Assembly (NCBI RefSeq): GCF_001638985.1
Contig: NW_017265156.1
Span: 496,001-560,000, forward strand
Source of the DNA: Phycomyces blakesleeanus NRRL 1555(-)
Lineage: Eukaryota; Mucoromycota; Mucoromycetes; Mucorales; Phycomycetaceae
Direction of reading: 5' to 3'
Length of the DNA stretch: 64,000 nt
Position numbers and translations under genes: made by a program. Position 1 is the stretch's first letter. Each line of letters begins with the position of its first letter. This document shows positions 38,594-50,867 of this stretch, in pieces. Under the pieces are notes generated by a model that was given only the letters and a program-made list of their open reading frames with translations, had not been told where the DNA came from and ran no database searches.

Positions 38594-40853
38594 TTAGGCA
38601 CAATCACTTTGGTTAGATTCCTCTGTGTGCTCCTTTTTATCCAATTTCAATCGATTCAAATCTCCTTTAAGCCAAAACACAGGAATTGTGGTCACACACA
38701 TAATTACGGCCATCACAACTGTAGCCTTGTGCATATTGTACGGAGGATTTGCATCAGGACCTTCTCGCAAGGCGTCAATCACGACAGAGAATATCAGCAT
38801 AAAGGTTGTACACAAAGCCCAGGTGAGACTTGAACTCAAGGATTCAGGAACAGGATATGTAACTAATAAATAAAATAGAATTAGTATTAGTATTAATGTA
38901 TAATCTCCATACACATATATATATATATATACGCAAAGGAGAACAATATATTATTAAAACTCTATAAATTCCAAGGAGATAGTATGTGTGTGTGTGTTTT
39001 TATTAAATACTTACTTTCGCTAGCAAACTCTAGATAGACTGGAAATACAGCATAGGAAAAGAATCCGATCAATAGACATGCACTGACAATAACACCAAAT
39101 CCATTGGGAACAACTAGAGAACATCAATATCAAAGCATTATTATAAAAAGAATAATTGATTTTGAAATGCTTATTTATGTATATACAGGCGATTCAATAT
39201 GCTTTCAATACATTGCTATTCTTCTTTTCTCTCTTTATCTCCTTTGTTTATTTCTTTCTTATTAATCTTACTTTGAAAAATAAGCATAATGTAGGATACG
39301 GCTGACATTGGCGCAAACATCTTGAGCAACATAAGATATTGGCCAGTGCGCCCAACCCAATAACCTGTCATTACTAAAAGAAAAGAAAAGAAGTAAATTG
39401 ATTGATATGAATAGGAATCTGTATGCTTGTTTTCACAAATTGCATATCAATAAGAAGAAGAAAAAAAACTTACTTCCACCAAAAAACCCTCCAAGAACAA
39501 TCACAGCAGCACAAATACCAGACTCCTGTGCACTGTAATTGTATGGCATGATTGCCTGCATAACCAACACAGAAACTGAATAAGACATGCCGATATTTGT
39601 CGAACAGAGAAAGGTCGACAGCCAAAAGTTACGGTTCTTCAAGAGGAGAGAAATCCCCTGTTTAAAGGGCATCCGAACCTCTGATGCACTTGGCGATGGC
39701 TGTACTTTTGGTTTTCCAGGCAAGAAAAATGGAGGAATCGAGGTAATTGTCGCAATCCCGGCAACAGCAATAAGCTAATCACAAATATATATACGTAATA
39801 TTTTGGGTGATTAATATTCTTTATAATCTATAATACTTACTTGGAATAAGATAAAGTCTAATACTACACTATACTACACACCATTCGCGGGGTATTTTCA
39901 GGCGTGTCAGCTAGTTCAGGCATAATCAAGGGCGAAATCATCATCCCAAGCTGAATAGCTATTGTGGTAGCACAGTATTAGTATAGGCGTTAGTATAATG
40001 GCTGCTTGTTGTTGTTTAGTGTAACTGAGGTTAGTATTGTGATCATTCAACTAAAAAAAAAAACTACATTCACAAATATTAAAGCTTTATTGTACTTGCC
40101 CAAAACTGCATTAGCAACTCCTCGATCCTTTGCCGCAAACCAAACAGCAACAAACTATAATTATTTTGATGAGCAAATATACATACATATATATCATATA
40201 ATATTAATTTTATTATCTACCTTTGTTGCAATACTGTGTGTGTATATATATATGGGTGTGGGGGTATGAGTTTATGCGAATTTGAATGTTAATGCATATA
40301 ATTTAAGGCAAATAATATAATACATATAAATCGAATTTTACCTGAAAACAAATGGACCTCCTATAGCACCGATACTCTGACCAAGCATAACTAGATAGTA
40401 TCGTTTGTCAGGAGAAACGACGATAGCAAGACATCGAATCCAGCAACCCAAGGTATTAACTATACTAGCTACAATTATCTAAAAAAAAACAAACAAACAC
40501 ACAATAAATATTATTTTTCCATATTTGGTGTGTATATATATATATATATTTACCACTTTCTTTAGACCAAACATTTCATATGCCCAGGCCGTTGTCAAAG
40601 ACAAAAGTGAATTTATGATGGCCGAGACGTTGGAAAGCCAGTTGACTTGTGATAGACTTGCTTCCATCCATATCGCTGAAACGTCTGGTGAACTAGAGAC
40701 GGTCATCCACGTCAAGGCACAAGATATATTGACAAACACAACGGCTACAAGATTTATCCAGGCAATAGCACTAGTTTTGTATTCGTGACTCTCTTGCATG
40801 GATTCCTCTTTGACTTTGATTTTCTGATCCAGATATTCATGTAAAGATTCCAT
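38594..40853 (-). CDS. MFS transporter of the FLVCR/SLC49 type
   Basis: Proposed exons: 40853-40554, 40478-40342, 40233-40221, 40154-40100, 39958-39878, 39857-39841, 39774-39474, 39373-39272, 39113-39015, 38862-38594; 457 residues with about 12 hydrophobic helices. Family-like segments: QVNWLSNVSAIINS, GQSIGAIGGPFVF-SIATK-FVAVWFAAKDRG, GFFGG in the second half, IVPNGFGVIVSACLLIGFF and TYPVPESLSS. In animals, members carry haem, choline or other small solutes; the fungal substrate is unknown. Exon 3 is a 13-nt microexon. Intron 4 (40099-39959) uses a GC donor. Between exons 5 and 6 only 20 bases (39877-39858) need removal to restore frame, either an extremely short intron or a disruptive insertion, so functionality is not certain. 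Confidence 0.8.
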
Positions 40854-42236
40854 GATTTTCGATAATAAAGTGTATGTGCGTATGTGTGTGTGTTTTTTTT
40901 GGAGGTATAGTAAAGATATTAGTTTAGTAGGAAAGAGAAAGAGAGAAAGAGAAAAAGCAAAAATATGATCATTATATTAAAGATGATCCTTAAATTGCTT
41001 TATTCTAATAAATATATATATATGAAGATATATACAGTCATTGCAGAAAAATGTGTGTGTATGTAGCTGTAGTGGTAGTAGCGGTGGCGGCAGCAGCAGC
41101 AGCAACAGTAGTAGTAGTAATAGAGGTAGTAGTAGAGGCCCTGGAAGTAAAAGTAATAGTAATAGTAAAGCTTAAGTCAAAAAGTTGATAAAATGGTCTT
41201 CTCCTTGTTTCTTTTCTTTTTGGTTTAAAAAGGACCGAGTACTGCACAGTCATGAAATAATTTTTATTTATTTATGTATGTATCTGGATTAAAATTGATT
41301 AAATACAGGGCTGGTCATAAGTATAATGCTTGCTCACTTGCTCTTTCTCTCTTTCGCTAATGTAGGTGGCCACATCAATGCATAGTTTAGAATATCTTTG
41401 GAGAATAGACTAGAAAGTACTTTTGTTACCAAACAAAATGAAAGTAGAGAAAACGGTTATTATTGATATCTCGTATGTATCTCTTAATATATATATAAAG
41501 AAAAATATTTGAGGAGACCTTGATAGTTCTTGCATGTGCTTGTGATCAACCTGATCTAAATGTTAATTGTAGACACAAAAAAATAGGTCCCTTAATGATT
41601 CAAAAAAAAAAAGCTTGTTTTGATTCCCAAGAATAAAGTAAAAAAAAAAAAAAAGAGAAAAAAAAGCAATAATAATACTACTACTAATATTGATATTGAT
41701 AGCTATAGTGACAGTAATAGATACAGGATTTTCTTGTTCTATTTTTAATTAAAAAGGAAAGAAGCTTGTCTATAAAAATTGATAAAATACAAAATACAAA
41801 TTGCAGGGTCTTTTCTTTGTCTTTGATTTACTGATCGAGCGATAGTGCTTTGGTTAGGTTACGAGTTTCTGGATTTTATTTTACGAGCTATCAAAAAATG
41901 ATAAAAAAGAATTGTGTGACGATCTTTGGATATCAGAATATATGACCCCCCTTTTTTTTTGTATATATATATATAATTACGTACAAAGAAACAGGTAAAA
42001 AAAAAAAGTACTTAACAAAACTTTGTGCATGTTTTTGTTTTATTGAAATCCTTATAGCTTTAATTGAATTAATTATTAATAAGTGATCATTCTTTGGATC
42101 CTGTGTTTCTTTAGTTTGCTTTGATTTGATTTTCGTGTGCATAGTAAGGAGAAACAATATAATAATTAAGGGTCTATTCAGTAAAAAGTTCTTTGTTCTC
42201 ATTATTTTATTGTGGTAGTCGTACTAATTTCATTTT

Positions 42237-42518
42237 GTTGACATGGAAACAAACCACCTAAAAATAAAATAAAATAAAAGGAAAGGAGAGCAAAAACTCT
42301 TCATCTTATTATCATCATGTTATTTGTATCGGGATGGTGACATGGTGACAGATTATAGAAGAAGAAGAAGGAAAAACTATACATCTTCTTATTATTATTG
42401 TTATTACTTTGTTATTTATGTCGGCATGGTGACAGGTTCCAAGTTATCTTTTTTTTTCTTGTGTTGGCATGGTGACAAATTCTAATATTTTTTAAGGTTG
42501 ATCTGTTGACATGGTAGC
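42237..42518. promoter_or_regulatory. Cluster of five RFX X-box-like palindromes
   Basis: GTTGACATGGAAAC (42237-42250), GGTGACATGGTGAC (42336-42349), GTCGGCATGGTGAC (42420-42433), GTTGGCATGGTGAC (42463-42476) and GTTGACATGGTAGC (42505-42518). All share an imperfect inverted-repeat form close to the known RFX-family X-box (GTTGCCATGGCAAC type). They lie 1.4-1.7 kb upstream of the MFS gene. Binding is inferred, not shown. Confidence 0.45.
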
Positions 42519-44587
42519 ATATTCCAATATCTCTTTATATAAATAAAGTTATGGATTTCTATAATAAAGAATAAGAAGTAGTAGTAGTAGAAAAAGGAAA
42601 AAAAAAAGACCAAGTATATAAAGAAAATATAATTTGAAGGTCCAGCAAGGTAAAAATAAGTCGGATACTTGACCGAGACTAATATATAGTTTGTATATAT
42701 AAAATAAAATAAAAAGAAAAGTGGATACAAGGTCGAAACAAGTCAAAGGACAAGACAAGATAAGTGGAGAAAACCCAAAGTTAAGATTAAAGAAGTACGA
42801 GTAGGGTATAAAAAGAGTCGAAAGGAAAAGGGTAAAAGCTTAAAATCATTGAGATGAGATTGGTTCTTTAACCCATGATGTAAGATTCAAAGTCTAATAT
42901 TATTATGTATGTATCTAATTCTCTCTCTCTCTCTCTCTCTCTCTAGCTCTCTCTTTATTTCTTTCTATCTATCCCTCTGTATGTGTGACATGTTTCCATT
43001 TGGTAAAGTCCTACTTTTTTTTGGTAAGACAATTTTAACCCCACAAAAACCTTGATTCTTTGGAGTCACAAACTTTTGTGTGTGTATGTGTGTTTTATAA
43101 AAGCCAAATATTATATACTGGGCAAAAAATAAAACAGAATGCAATAAAATGCAATAAAGTCAAATAAGAAGAACAAGATGGTAATGATGGTAATGATGAG
43201 ATTGTGGTGATATCAGAAATATCAACTATTTTATATTATGCATACAAAATATATAAAATATTTATAAAATAGAGCTTTGTGTAGAGACGGTATAAATGCA
43301 AACTTAATTTTTCTGGGCCAATGCATTTCTATATGCTCTTCTTATAATATCTTACTTTAACCCCACAAAAAAATAAAATCAAAAATAAAGTATATACAAG
43401 GTCAAAGAGCAAAATGGGTTCTCAGAATTACCTTAAGATTTCCTTTATTTACATAAAAAAATAAAATAAGAACAACCCAGAACAAAAAAAAACAAAACAT
43501 ATATAAAAGGTATCGTTACTCTAAACCTTCCTGTGCATACTTACACATACATACATATATAGATATCGATAAATAGCCATTGCACATATATAGTTATATA
43601 CGTATTTCTGAATACAAGAAAAAAAAAACTTATATATCCTTGTACATTACAATGGAATTACAAGCAACCTTAAAATACCTGTTGGCATAATCAGTCTTAC
43701 TTATTTATGAGTATACATATGTATACAAGAAAAAATAACATACGAAATATTAAAAGGCCATTGGCGAAACCTTGGAATATCTATCAACCATAATAATATT
43801 TTATTTTTATTTTTATTTTATAGTGAAAAGTAAGGTAGAGTAAAGTAAAGGCGAAAGTGAGATGAAAGTGGGGTTGGAGCTTGGCTGAATTGTATTTGGC
43901 TTGAACAGAGCTGGGCTGAAACTTGGCTAGATCGGGCTGAACCATACTGGACTAAACCATACTGGACTGGACTGGGCTTATCTGTAACAAAAGTGAACAA
44001 TAGTTGTATTCTTATGTTACTTTTCTCTCTTTCTCTCTCTTTTTCACTACCTATCTATCTTTACCAGTCCCAGCCTTTCCTTTGTCGTGCAATACTAAGT
44101 GATATTGTTATCATTCTTATTACTATTAGTGTTAGTATTAGTGTTGGTGGTATGATTCTAATTCTAATTCAAAGCTTTCTGTTGTTGCTGTTGTTGAGCT
44201 TTTTTTTTCTTTTCTATATTCCTAATTCATCCATGCAATTCCTCTTTTTTTTTTCTTTATTTTGATATAATATCCTTATTATCATTATTATTTTGCCGCG
44301 TATTTTTTAACCGATTTGTACCCTAATTAGATTCTGTACACAAGATGATTAAAATGTTCCGAGTCATTTAAAGTGTTCATAAATGCTTAGTACTTTTGGG
44401 TGCTTCAAATTTATTTAGTATTTAATATACAGTAATAAATAAATAAATAAAAATGAATGTATATATAAATATATTCTTCGGCCTGGGGAGGGGGAACCAA
44501 TCTTGAATCTACATATATACATGTATACATATACATATATATATATATATATAATTTATAATTTATATATGTTTTTTTTTTGTTTTT

Positions 44588-44601
44588 GTTGTCAAGGCAA
44601 C
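44588..44601. promoter_or_regulatory. X-box-like palindrome GTTGTCAAGGCAAC
   Basis: A 14-bp inverted repeat matching the X-box half-site RGYAAC on the right and GTTGTC (one mismatch to GTNRCC) on the left, about 1.15 kb upstream of the small membrane protein gene. Confidence 0.4.
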
Positions 44602-45750
44602 ACAGAAATAAGAGGCGGAGTCTTTTAGAGCCAAACAGTTTGTAGACAATACCAAAAAAAAATGCCCTGAAATGCTTCTCATGTGGCACGATTTTCTTTA
44701 TTTTTTATTTTTTATTTTTATTATTATTATTATAAAACAATAAAACTATAATACAAGTAATAGTAATATATACTAATTTAATTGTATAATATTTTTATCT
44801 ATATATAAATAAATAAATACAAATGATTGGAATGTATTCTGATAAAGATACATATAGATATATCTGTATATATTACCGAGGGTAAAAGGAACAAAATAAG
44901 AGAAAGAGAAAGAAGAGGATTCTGTCAAATGTCAAGTGGGTTTTATTGGTGGACTGTGTCGTGGTTGGAAAGTCGAACCCCGCACGTTCTTCATTACTGC
45001 TTATAACCTGTCAAGGTGCACGGTTTAAAAGCGATCTCACCCGTAATTGCAACGTGGCTATTGTCCTACTCATATATTTATGTATATATATAATTTATAT
45101 ATTCTAAAAACAAAGCAAAACAAAAATTAAACCAGTTTCATTCCACCGAAAAAGGGTTATTCATTCTACCTCTTTAAATACAAGAAAACGAATAGCCAAC
45201 CAACCAACCAACCAAGCAAACAAACAAACCAACAAAAGAATATCTATATATCTTGAGCAAGAATGATGTATTGGCTGTAATTTAAAAATATAAAAAATAT
45301 ACGTAAATTTAAATATAAAATGTACCTGTTTTCTTTGTTAATATTACATGTAATTAGATTGAACTGAACTGAATTAAGCTGAATTGAACTTAATTGGACT
45401 GAACTGATGTCAGTAATTACATATTTTATTTTATTTTAACCATAACAAAACAGATCAAAGCGGATCGATTAGTATTAGTATTAGTATTATTATTTCTTTG
45501 TCTTTCTCTCCCTTTCCATTTCTTACCTATTTCAAATATATATATATATATATCGTATTTCAAAAATTTAACACGGGTATAGTTTACCTCTTTAGTTAAA
45601 CCGATTATTCCTTGTGCTTAAATAAGAGGCACATAGTAGATATATAATATAATATAATATATATATATATATACATATTGAATTGTATACAATCACACTA
45701 CAATACAAGATACACTTACCAAAAAAAAAAAAAAAAAAAAAGGGAAAAGA

Positions 45751-46058
45751 ATGACTACTCCTTATTATGGTACCAAGAACCCCAATGAGTCAGTTAAAGA
45801 GACTGAGGAAATAATATTTCGAGTTGTTGACGATCTACAGATTCCATCCGATGACATTGAAAAGAGTCTAGGTAAATAATAACAGTAATAATACTGAATA
45901 ATTATAATAATTTGTACTATAATATAGAAAAAGATACAGTGGTGAATGTACCACGGCTACAAGAATCAAGGATCCAATGGAAGATACGAACTGGAATCAC
46001 AATATTTCTTATTTTGACTCTTGTGATTGGTATGACAATATATTTACAAAATATACAA

Positions 46059-46102
<44 letters not shown>

Positions 46103-46241
46103 ACTATTACTATTACTATGGTGATAAACTAATGGGTAATGATAATTAATGTCTCATGTTTATATTTTTATATTTTATAATTCTTTTTTATATGTAGGTG
46201 CAATTATAGTGAGTGAGCTGATTCATACAAACGAAAATTGA
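45751..46241 (+). CDS. Small single-pass membrane protein, unknown function
   Basis: Three exons, 45751-45871, 45928-46029 and 46198-46241, all GT-AG and in phase, encode 88 residues. The protein has a polar, acidic N-terminal half (MTTPYYGTKNPNESVKETEE), a basic patch (RIQWKIR), one hydrophobic helix (TGITIFLILTLVIGAIIVSE) and a short polar tail (LIHTNEN). Charges predict the N-terminus in the cytosol. I do not recognise the family. Support comes from clean phase-compatible introns and protein-like composition amid low-complexity DNA. About 21 A residues lie directly upstream (45721-45741), and intron 2 contains an (AT)n run. Confidence 0.6.
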
Positions 46242-46416
46242 AACAAAAAAATAAATAAATTATAAAAGAATATTTTATATTTTATATTTTTACTATGAAA
46301 ATGAAGAAAAGAAATAAAAATATATATAAAAATAAAAAGAGAATAAAGAATGGGGGAGTGAATATAATGAATTTATAGAAAATAAAATAAAATAAAATAG
46401 AAAGAATCCATGTACT

Positions 46417-46452
<36 letters not shown>

Positions 46453-46609
46453 ATATAATAAAAATGAGGCTCATCTTCTTTTAGATTATTAAGAAAGAAT
46501 ATATATATATATAAAAGTTTATGAACCAATGCGGGAACATACATTGGGGGGGGAGTGGGGAGTGGGAAGTGGGGAGTGGGGGATTGGATATATATATATA
46601 TATATATTA

Positions 46610-46640
<31 letters not shown>

Positions 46641-47018
46641 AATGGGGGGGGGGGGGGGGATGAAATAAAATTATAAAATTGAAAAATTGAAAAATTGAAA
46701 AATTGAAAAAGCTCCCTTTTATATATATAGAATTTAGAATGAGGAGGAGGTGGTGGTGGTGGTGGTGGTGGTGGTGGTGGTAGTTTTGTTATGTTTGGGG
46801 AGAAACAAGGCAAAAAAGAAATGATTGTGTAAAATGTTAGTTTATTATTATTTATTATTTATTATTTATTATTAATATTATTATTATTATAGTAATTATT
46901 ATTAATATTATTTGATCTTTTTTTTTCTTTTTCTTTTTTTTTTTTTTACAAGAAAACAAGCATCATCATTATTCTTTTTATTATTAATATTAATGTTTTT
47001 ATTTTATTATTATCATTT
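46242..47018. repeat. Dense microsatellite tract
   Basis: Contains (AT)n at 46421-46448 and 46588-46608, a GGGGAGTGGG-type variant repeat at 46541-46582, (TTGA)n at about 46609-46640, a G16 run at 46644-46659, GAAAAATT repeats at 46680-46710 and (GGT)n at 46748-46782. Several are adjacent without spacers. No gene. Confidence 0.85.
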
Positions 47019-49909
47019 TTACTTTCGACTAATCAGAGTCCTTCTAGATACAGGAGCAGTGGACTTTGTAGTCAATGGTGCCTTTGTGGGAACACGGGTC
47101 CGTCTAGCAGAGGTCTCAAGCTGAGGAGGGGAAGGAAGAGAGGCTACATTATTATTGTTATTAGAGCGAGGAGTAACTGTAGACCGAGGGTTGATGATGG
47201 CTGCAGAGGTAGCTGGTCGAGTGATGTTGCGTGCACTCTGACCAGCCTTTGCATTACCAGCTCGCACAGACGACAATAATACATTGTTGTTGTTCATTGC
47301 TGTCTTGGGGCGCTGAGGGGGTGTTGCGGATCTAAGAAGGGTTGTGGATGGGACCTTGGACCGTGGGCTGACATGTTGTGATCCATTGGTTGATGTGGCA
47401 AGCACTTTGGAAGACGAGAGCACCTTTGGCTTCTTGAGGAGTTCGATCTGTCCAAGTGCTTCGTCAAGCTGGGCCTGGAGTGCCTTGCGAGCCCGGGCCT
47501 GTTCGGCTTCCTGCTGCTGCTGGCTGGTCTTCATCTCATGGACCTGGTCAATTACGTGCTTCATCATCGACTCAAGCTCACCGCGGGCCTTGGTCTCCTG
47601 CTTGAGGCGGCTCTCGAGAGGCTGGATCTGCTCAAACGCATGTTCAAACTTGCGCTCGTAGGCCTCCCGGACACTGACTTCCTGCTCAAGACGCTCGACA
47701 AGGGCTTTCTGTTGCTGGTCCACCAGAACAGTCATGTCCTCCATCGCCTTCTCGAATTCAATCCGCATCGCTGTTTCTTCCCGAAGACACTGCTCGACGT
47801 CATAGAGGCGCTGTTCCATTTTGGTCATCTGCTGCCGATGGACTGTGCCACACATCCGCATGATGCCAATCATCAACCGGTGCGTGGGCTTGACATGTCC
47901 TTCGGTATGGTACTGCGACCGAAGTTCTTGGCGGGCTCGGTAGCCTCGCCAGACGGACTGGATCACCGTTGCGGCCGTGACGCGCACATAGTCCTGGTCG
48001 TCGACCAACTGGTCCTGCTCTTCTTCAGACAGCGGCAAGAACACCGAGGCAGATTCGATCGGCATCTCCTTGGTGTACTCGTCGTCCTCGTCGTAGTAGC
48101 CCTCGTCACTGCCATAGAATGTCAGGCTCGAGGGGCGGTGGCAGGCCGGGTTGGCTCGGTTGAGTTTGATCACTACTACTTTGGATGCCGTGGTCGTGTC
48201 ACTGCGCGAGTCCATGTCGGTGTACTGACTGTTGGTGTCGCTGAGGTAAAGCTCCGACTCACTCTGGTAGACCGGCAGGTTACTGCCAGAGTCTTCCGAG
48301 CCAAGAGGGGAGGACAAGCTTCGTTGATGAGGGTGAGTTCCACACAAAGCTATTTAAAAAAAAAAAAAACATGTATAAATATATTTGTATTATAATTATA
48401 ATCATAATAGTAATACTTACGTTTGATGTTCCAGTGGGTTAAAGGCTCATCAGTTTCACCAAATGGATCATCTTCCCAATGGATCTTTTCTTCATCTACT
48501 CGGTCAAGCCTGCTGAACAATTGTCGTCTTTGGCCTGACAAAAAGGAAGAAGGACCGACAGGCGAATCTGAAGAATAAAAATGATCGGGATACTTTTGTT
48601 GTTGTTGTGGTTGTTGAGGGTGGTAGTTATTATGTTGAGATTGATTAAGTTGATTAAGTTGATTAGGTTGCTGAGTGACAGTAACGGTGGAGTCGTACGA
48701 CTGTTCCCGGACCCGTCGTTCATTACAGGACATCGCAAAAGAATTAGATGAATAAGAATAAGATAATGGTGAAGATGCTGATGATGAAGATGCTGATGCT
48801 AATTGTTGCTGTACTGCTGCTGATGCTGATGATAATAATAATGATGATTCTGATGATGATGATGATGTTAATAATAAGTGGTTTTGTTGTTGTTGTTGGG
48901 TTGATGCTTTGAACTGAGCAGGGAGTTGAAGTGGTGATAATCTGCCGTCTTCAACAAACATCTTTTGAGGATATTCTGGAGTCGGCCGATCTGCTTCTGT
49001 CCATGATACATAAGCATAGTCGCTCTGACTATTGTTGCTTCTGCTAACATTAAGGGTCTTGTTGTCATGATCCTGCTGCTGCTGCTGGTGGTGGTGGTTT
49101 CCGCTCAATTCGATATAATCGTCTGAATTGAGGTATCGATCAAGATCTTGAGAGGAGGTTTGGGATGATATAGAGTTGTAAAAGAACGAGGATGAGGATT
49201 CGTGATCTTCTACATCGTCGTCGTAATCGTAATCGTTCGGTAAGGTTAGACAGGCAGCAGTCGAGGTTGATGTGGTGGTGGTAGTGGTGGTGAATGAGGA
49301 TTCGTCGAGGTAGTATTGGTCATTGGGGTCGTATCGATCGAGCTGTTCGATCCGTGATCGAGGAGGGAATTCGTATCGATACTGTTCTGGCGCGAGGTTC
49401 TGAGGCACATCGATTACTTCGCCATCTTCATCTTCAGTTTCAAGAAGGAAGTGGTGTGACTGTGAGTTTCATGAAGAAGTATAAGAAACACGTGTAACAA
49501 GAAAATAAATAAATAATTATTATATATATAATATAAAAAAATGTGTAAAAAATGATAAAAAGGTAATCTACAGTGTAACCTATTCATTTTTTTTTCTTTC
49601 TCCACCACCACCACCCCCCCCCCCCCCCCCTTTTATTTTTCCCCTTTTTTGTCTAGTATATTCTACGCTATGCTACACTGTAATATAATATATTGCGCTG
49701 TTCTGTGCCTTTTTTTACTTTATAAGCAGCAACAACGACAATACATATATGTACGCATATGTACATGTATGTATATCTATATGCCTTTCTTTTTTTACCT
49801 GGTCATGTTTGTACATATTTGTCAACTTGTCATCCTCGACCAGCGATGTGGGATGACGAAGCATGATAGGTTCAGAATTAAAACGGCCAACATCGTCTGC
49901 CATCATCAT
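47019..49909 (-). CDS. IQ-motif coiled-coil protein, unknown function
   Basis: Three exons, 49909-49799, 49459-48421 and 48349-47019, give 826 residues. The start has three consecutive Met codons; I took the first. The N-terminal 500 residues are disordered, with Ser, Gln, Asn and acidic runs. An IQ motif (VIQSVWRGYRARQELR) at about 508-524 suggests calmodulin or myosin-light-chain binding. Residues about 550-695 are a long Glu/Gln/Arg-rich coiled coil (MTKMEQRLYDVEQCLREETA onward). The basic C-terminus is rich in Ser, Thr, Arg and Pro. It is possibly a cytoskeletal or polarity adaptor; that is inference. Exon 3 is noticeably more GC-rich than the rest of the window. Confidence 0.8.
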
Positions 49910-50186
49910 ATATAAAGTAATTTTGATGGATTATAATAAAAAAAAATAAAGTCTAAGAGGGCGCCAGCTTGGCAATTAAAAAAAAAAAGAGAGAGAGAGA
50001 GGAGGAGGAGGTTGTCTATGCTTCGATTGGTTGTATATGATGACGATGGACAAGCTTGAGTATTAGAGTATAGCTTGAAGCTTGAATGTTTTTGTTGAAC
50101 AAAAAATATATATTAAAAAAAAGAGCGAGAGAGTAAGTAAGAAGGAACCCCAGTTGATTGTTGATTAGTTGATTGAGAATGAAAGT

Positions 50187-50405
50187 TTGAAAGAAGAAGA
50201 AGAAGAGGAGGAGGATGAGGATGAGGAAGAAGTAGAAGAAGTAGAAGAAGAGAGAGGGTAAAAAGGAAGGGAGAGAAAGAAGAAGGAAGAAAGAAAGAGG
50301 GAAGAAAGAGGGGAATGGGGTTTAGTAAGAAGTGGGCGCAATAATAGTAGAATAAGAGAGAAAGAGTAAAAGAAAAAAAAAAGAAAAGAAAAGGAAGCTA
50401 AAAAA
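50187..50405 (+). repeat. Polypurine (GA-rich) tract upstream of the IQ-protein gene
   Basis: Nearly uninterrupted purines on the plus strand, so a CT-rich tract on the coding strand of the IQ-protein gene, about 280-500 bases upstream of its start. It is composed of GAA, GGA and GAT triplets grading into irregular GA sequence. Such tracts can act in fungal promoters or form triplexes; the role here is unknown. Confidence 0.6.
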
Positions 50406-50854
50406 AGGATGTAGAACAAGAAAAGGTTTTTGGGCGTGGTACGTTTAAACTCGATGGGAGGGTTTTGTGCAAATATAAGATATAAAATACAAGATATAAA
50501 AAAAAAAGAATCTGGCTTTATTTTTGGGATAAGAACGTGCAAATTGAAAATGGAACAAAAGGCAAATAAAGAAACTGGCCGAATAGATAGAAACCCATTT
50601 CAAAGTTGAATTCTATATATATATACAACATGAGCCTTGCAGTGTGTACAACCCAAATTCGTCCTTTAAAATAAAATCAATATTTTCACTACATAGCTGT
50701 TAAAATATATATATATATATACATAAAACATACAAGACCCACCAAATAATAATAATAAAAGAAGTGTGATCCATATTAGATCTTCTACAGTAACACCACC
50801 ATGTGAACCTGGATTTATCCAGATGTGAGGCTTAACAATCAAATGCGTCATAGG

Positions 50855-50867
50855 GTTGCATAGCAAC
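50855..50867. promoter_or_regulatory. X-box-like palindrome GTTGCATAGCAAC
   Basis: A perfect inverted repeat GTTGC-ATA-GCAAC, close to the RFX X-box. It stands alone, about 950 bases upstream of the IQ-protein gene start. Candidate site only. Confidence 0.4.

Larger units (their letters stand above)
40854..45750. other. Gene-poor 4.9 kb region with simple repeats
   Basis: No gene supported. Contains GTA/CAG-type triplet runs at 41060-41130, five X-box-like palindromes at 42237-42518, CT repeats at 42920-42945, cryptic CTGGACTGAAC-type repeats at 43860-43980 and again at 45360-45410, AT microsatellites, and an X-box-like site at 44588-44601. Confidence 0.55.

Noticed and set aside
44965..45010. 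tRNA-like T-arm (TTCGACT loop) on the minus strand
   Set aside because: Only wobble pairing in the putative T-stem, no A-box or matching acceptor arm upstream.
47538..48395. 285-codon frame antisense to the IQ-protein gene
   Set aside because: Overlaps exon 3 on the opposite strand; the IQ motif and coiled coil on the other strand identify the real gene.
50165..50542. Ser/Phe-rich frame on the minus strand
   Set aside because: It is translation of the polypurine tract, with no protein-like composition.
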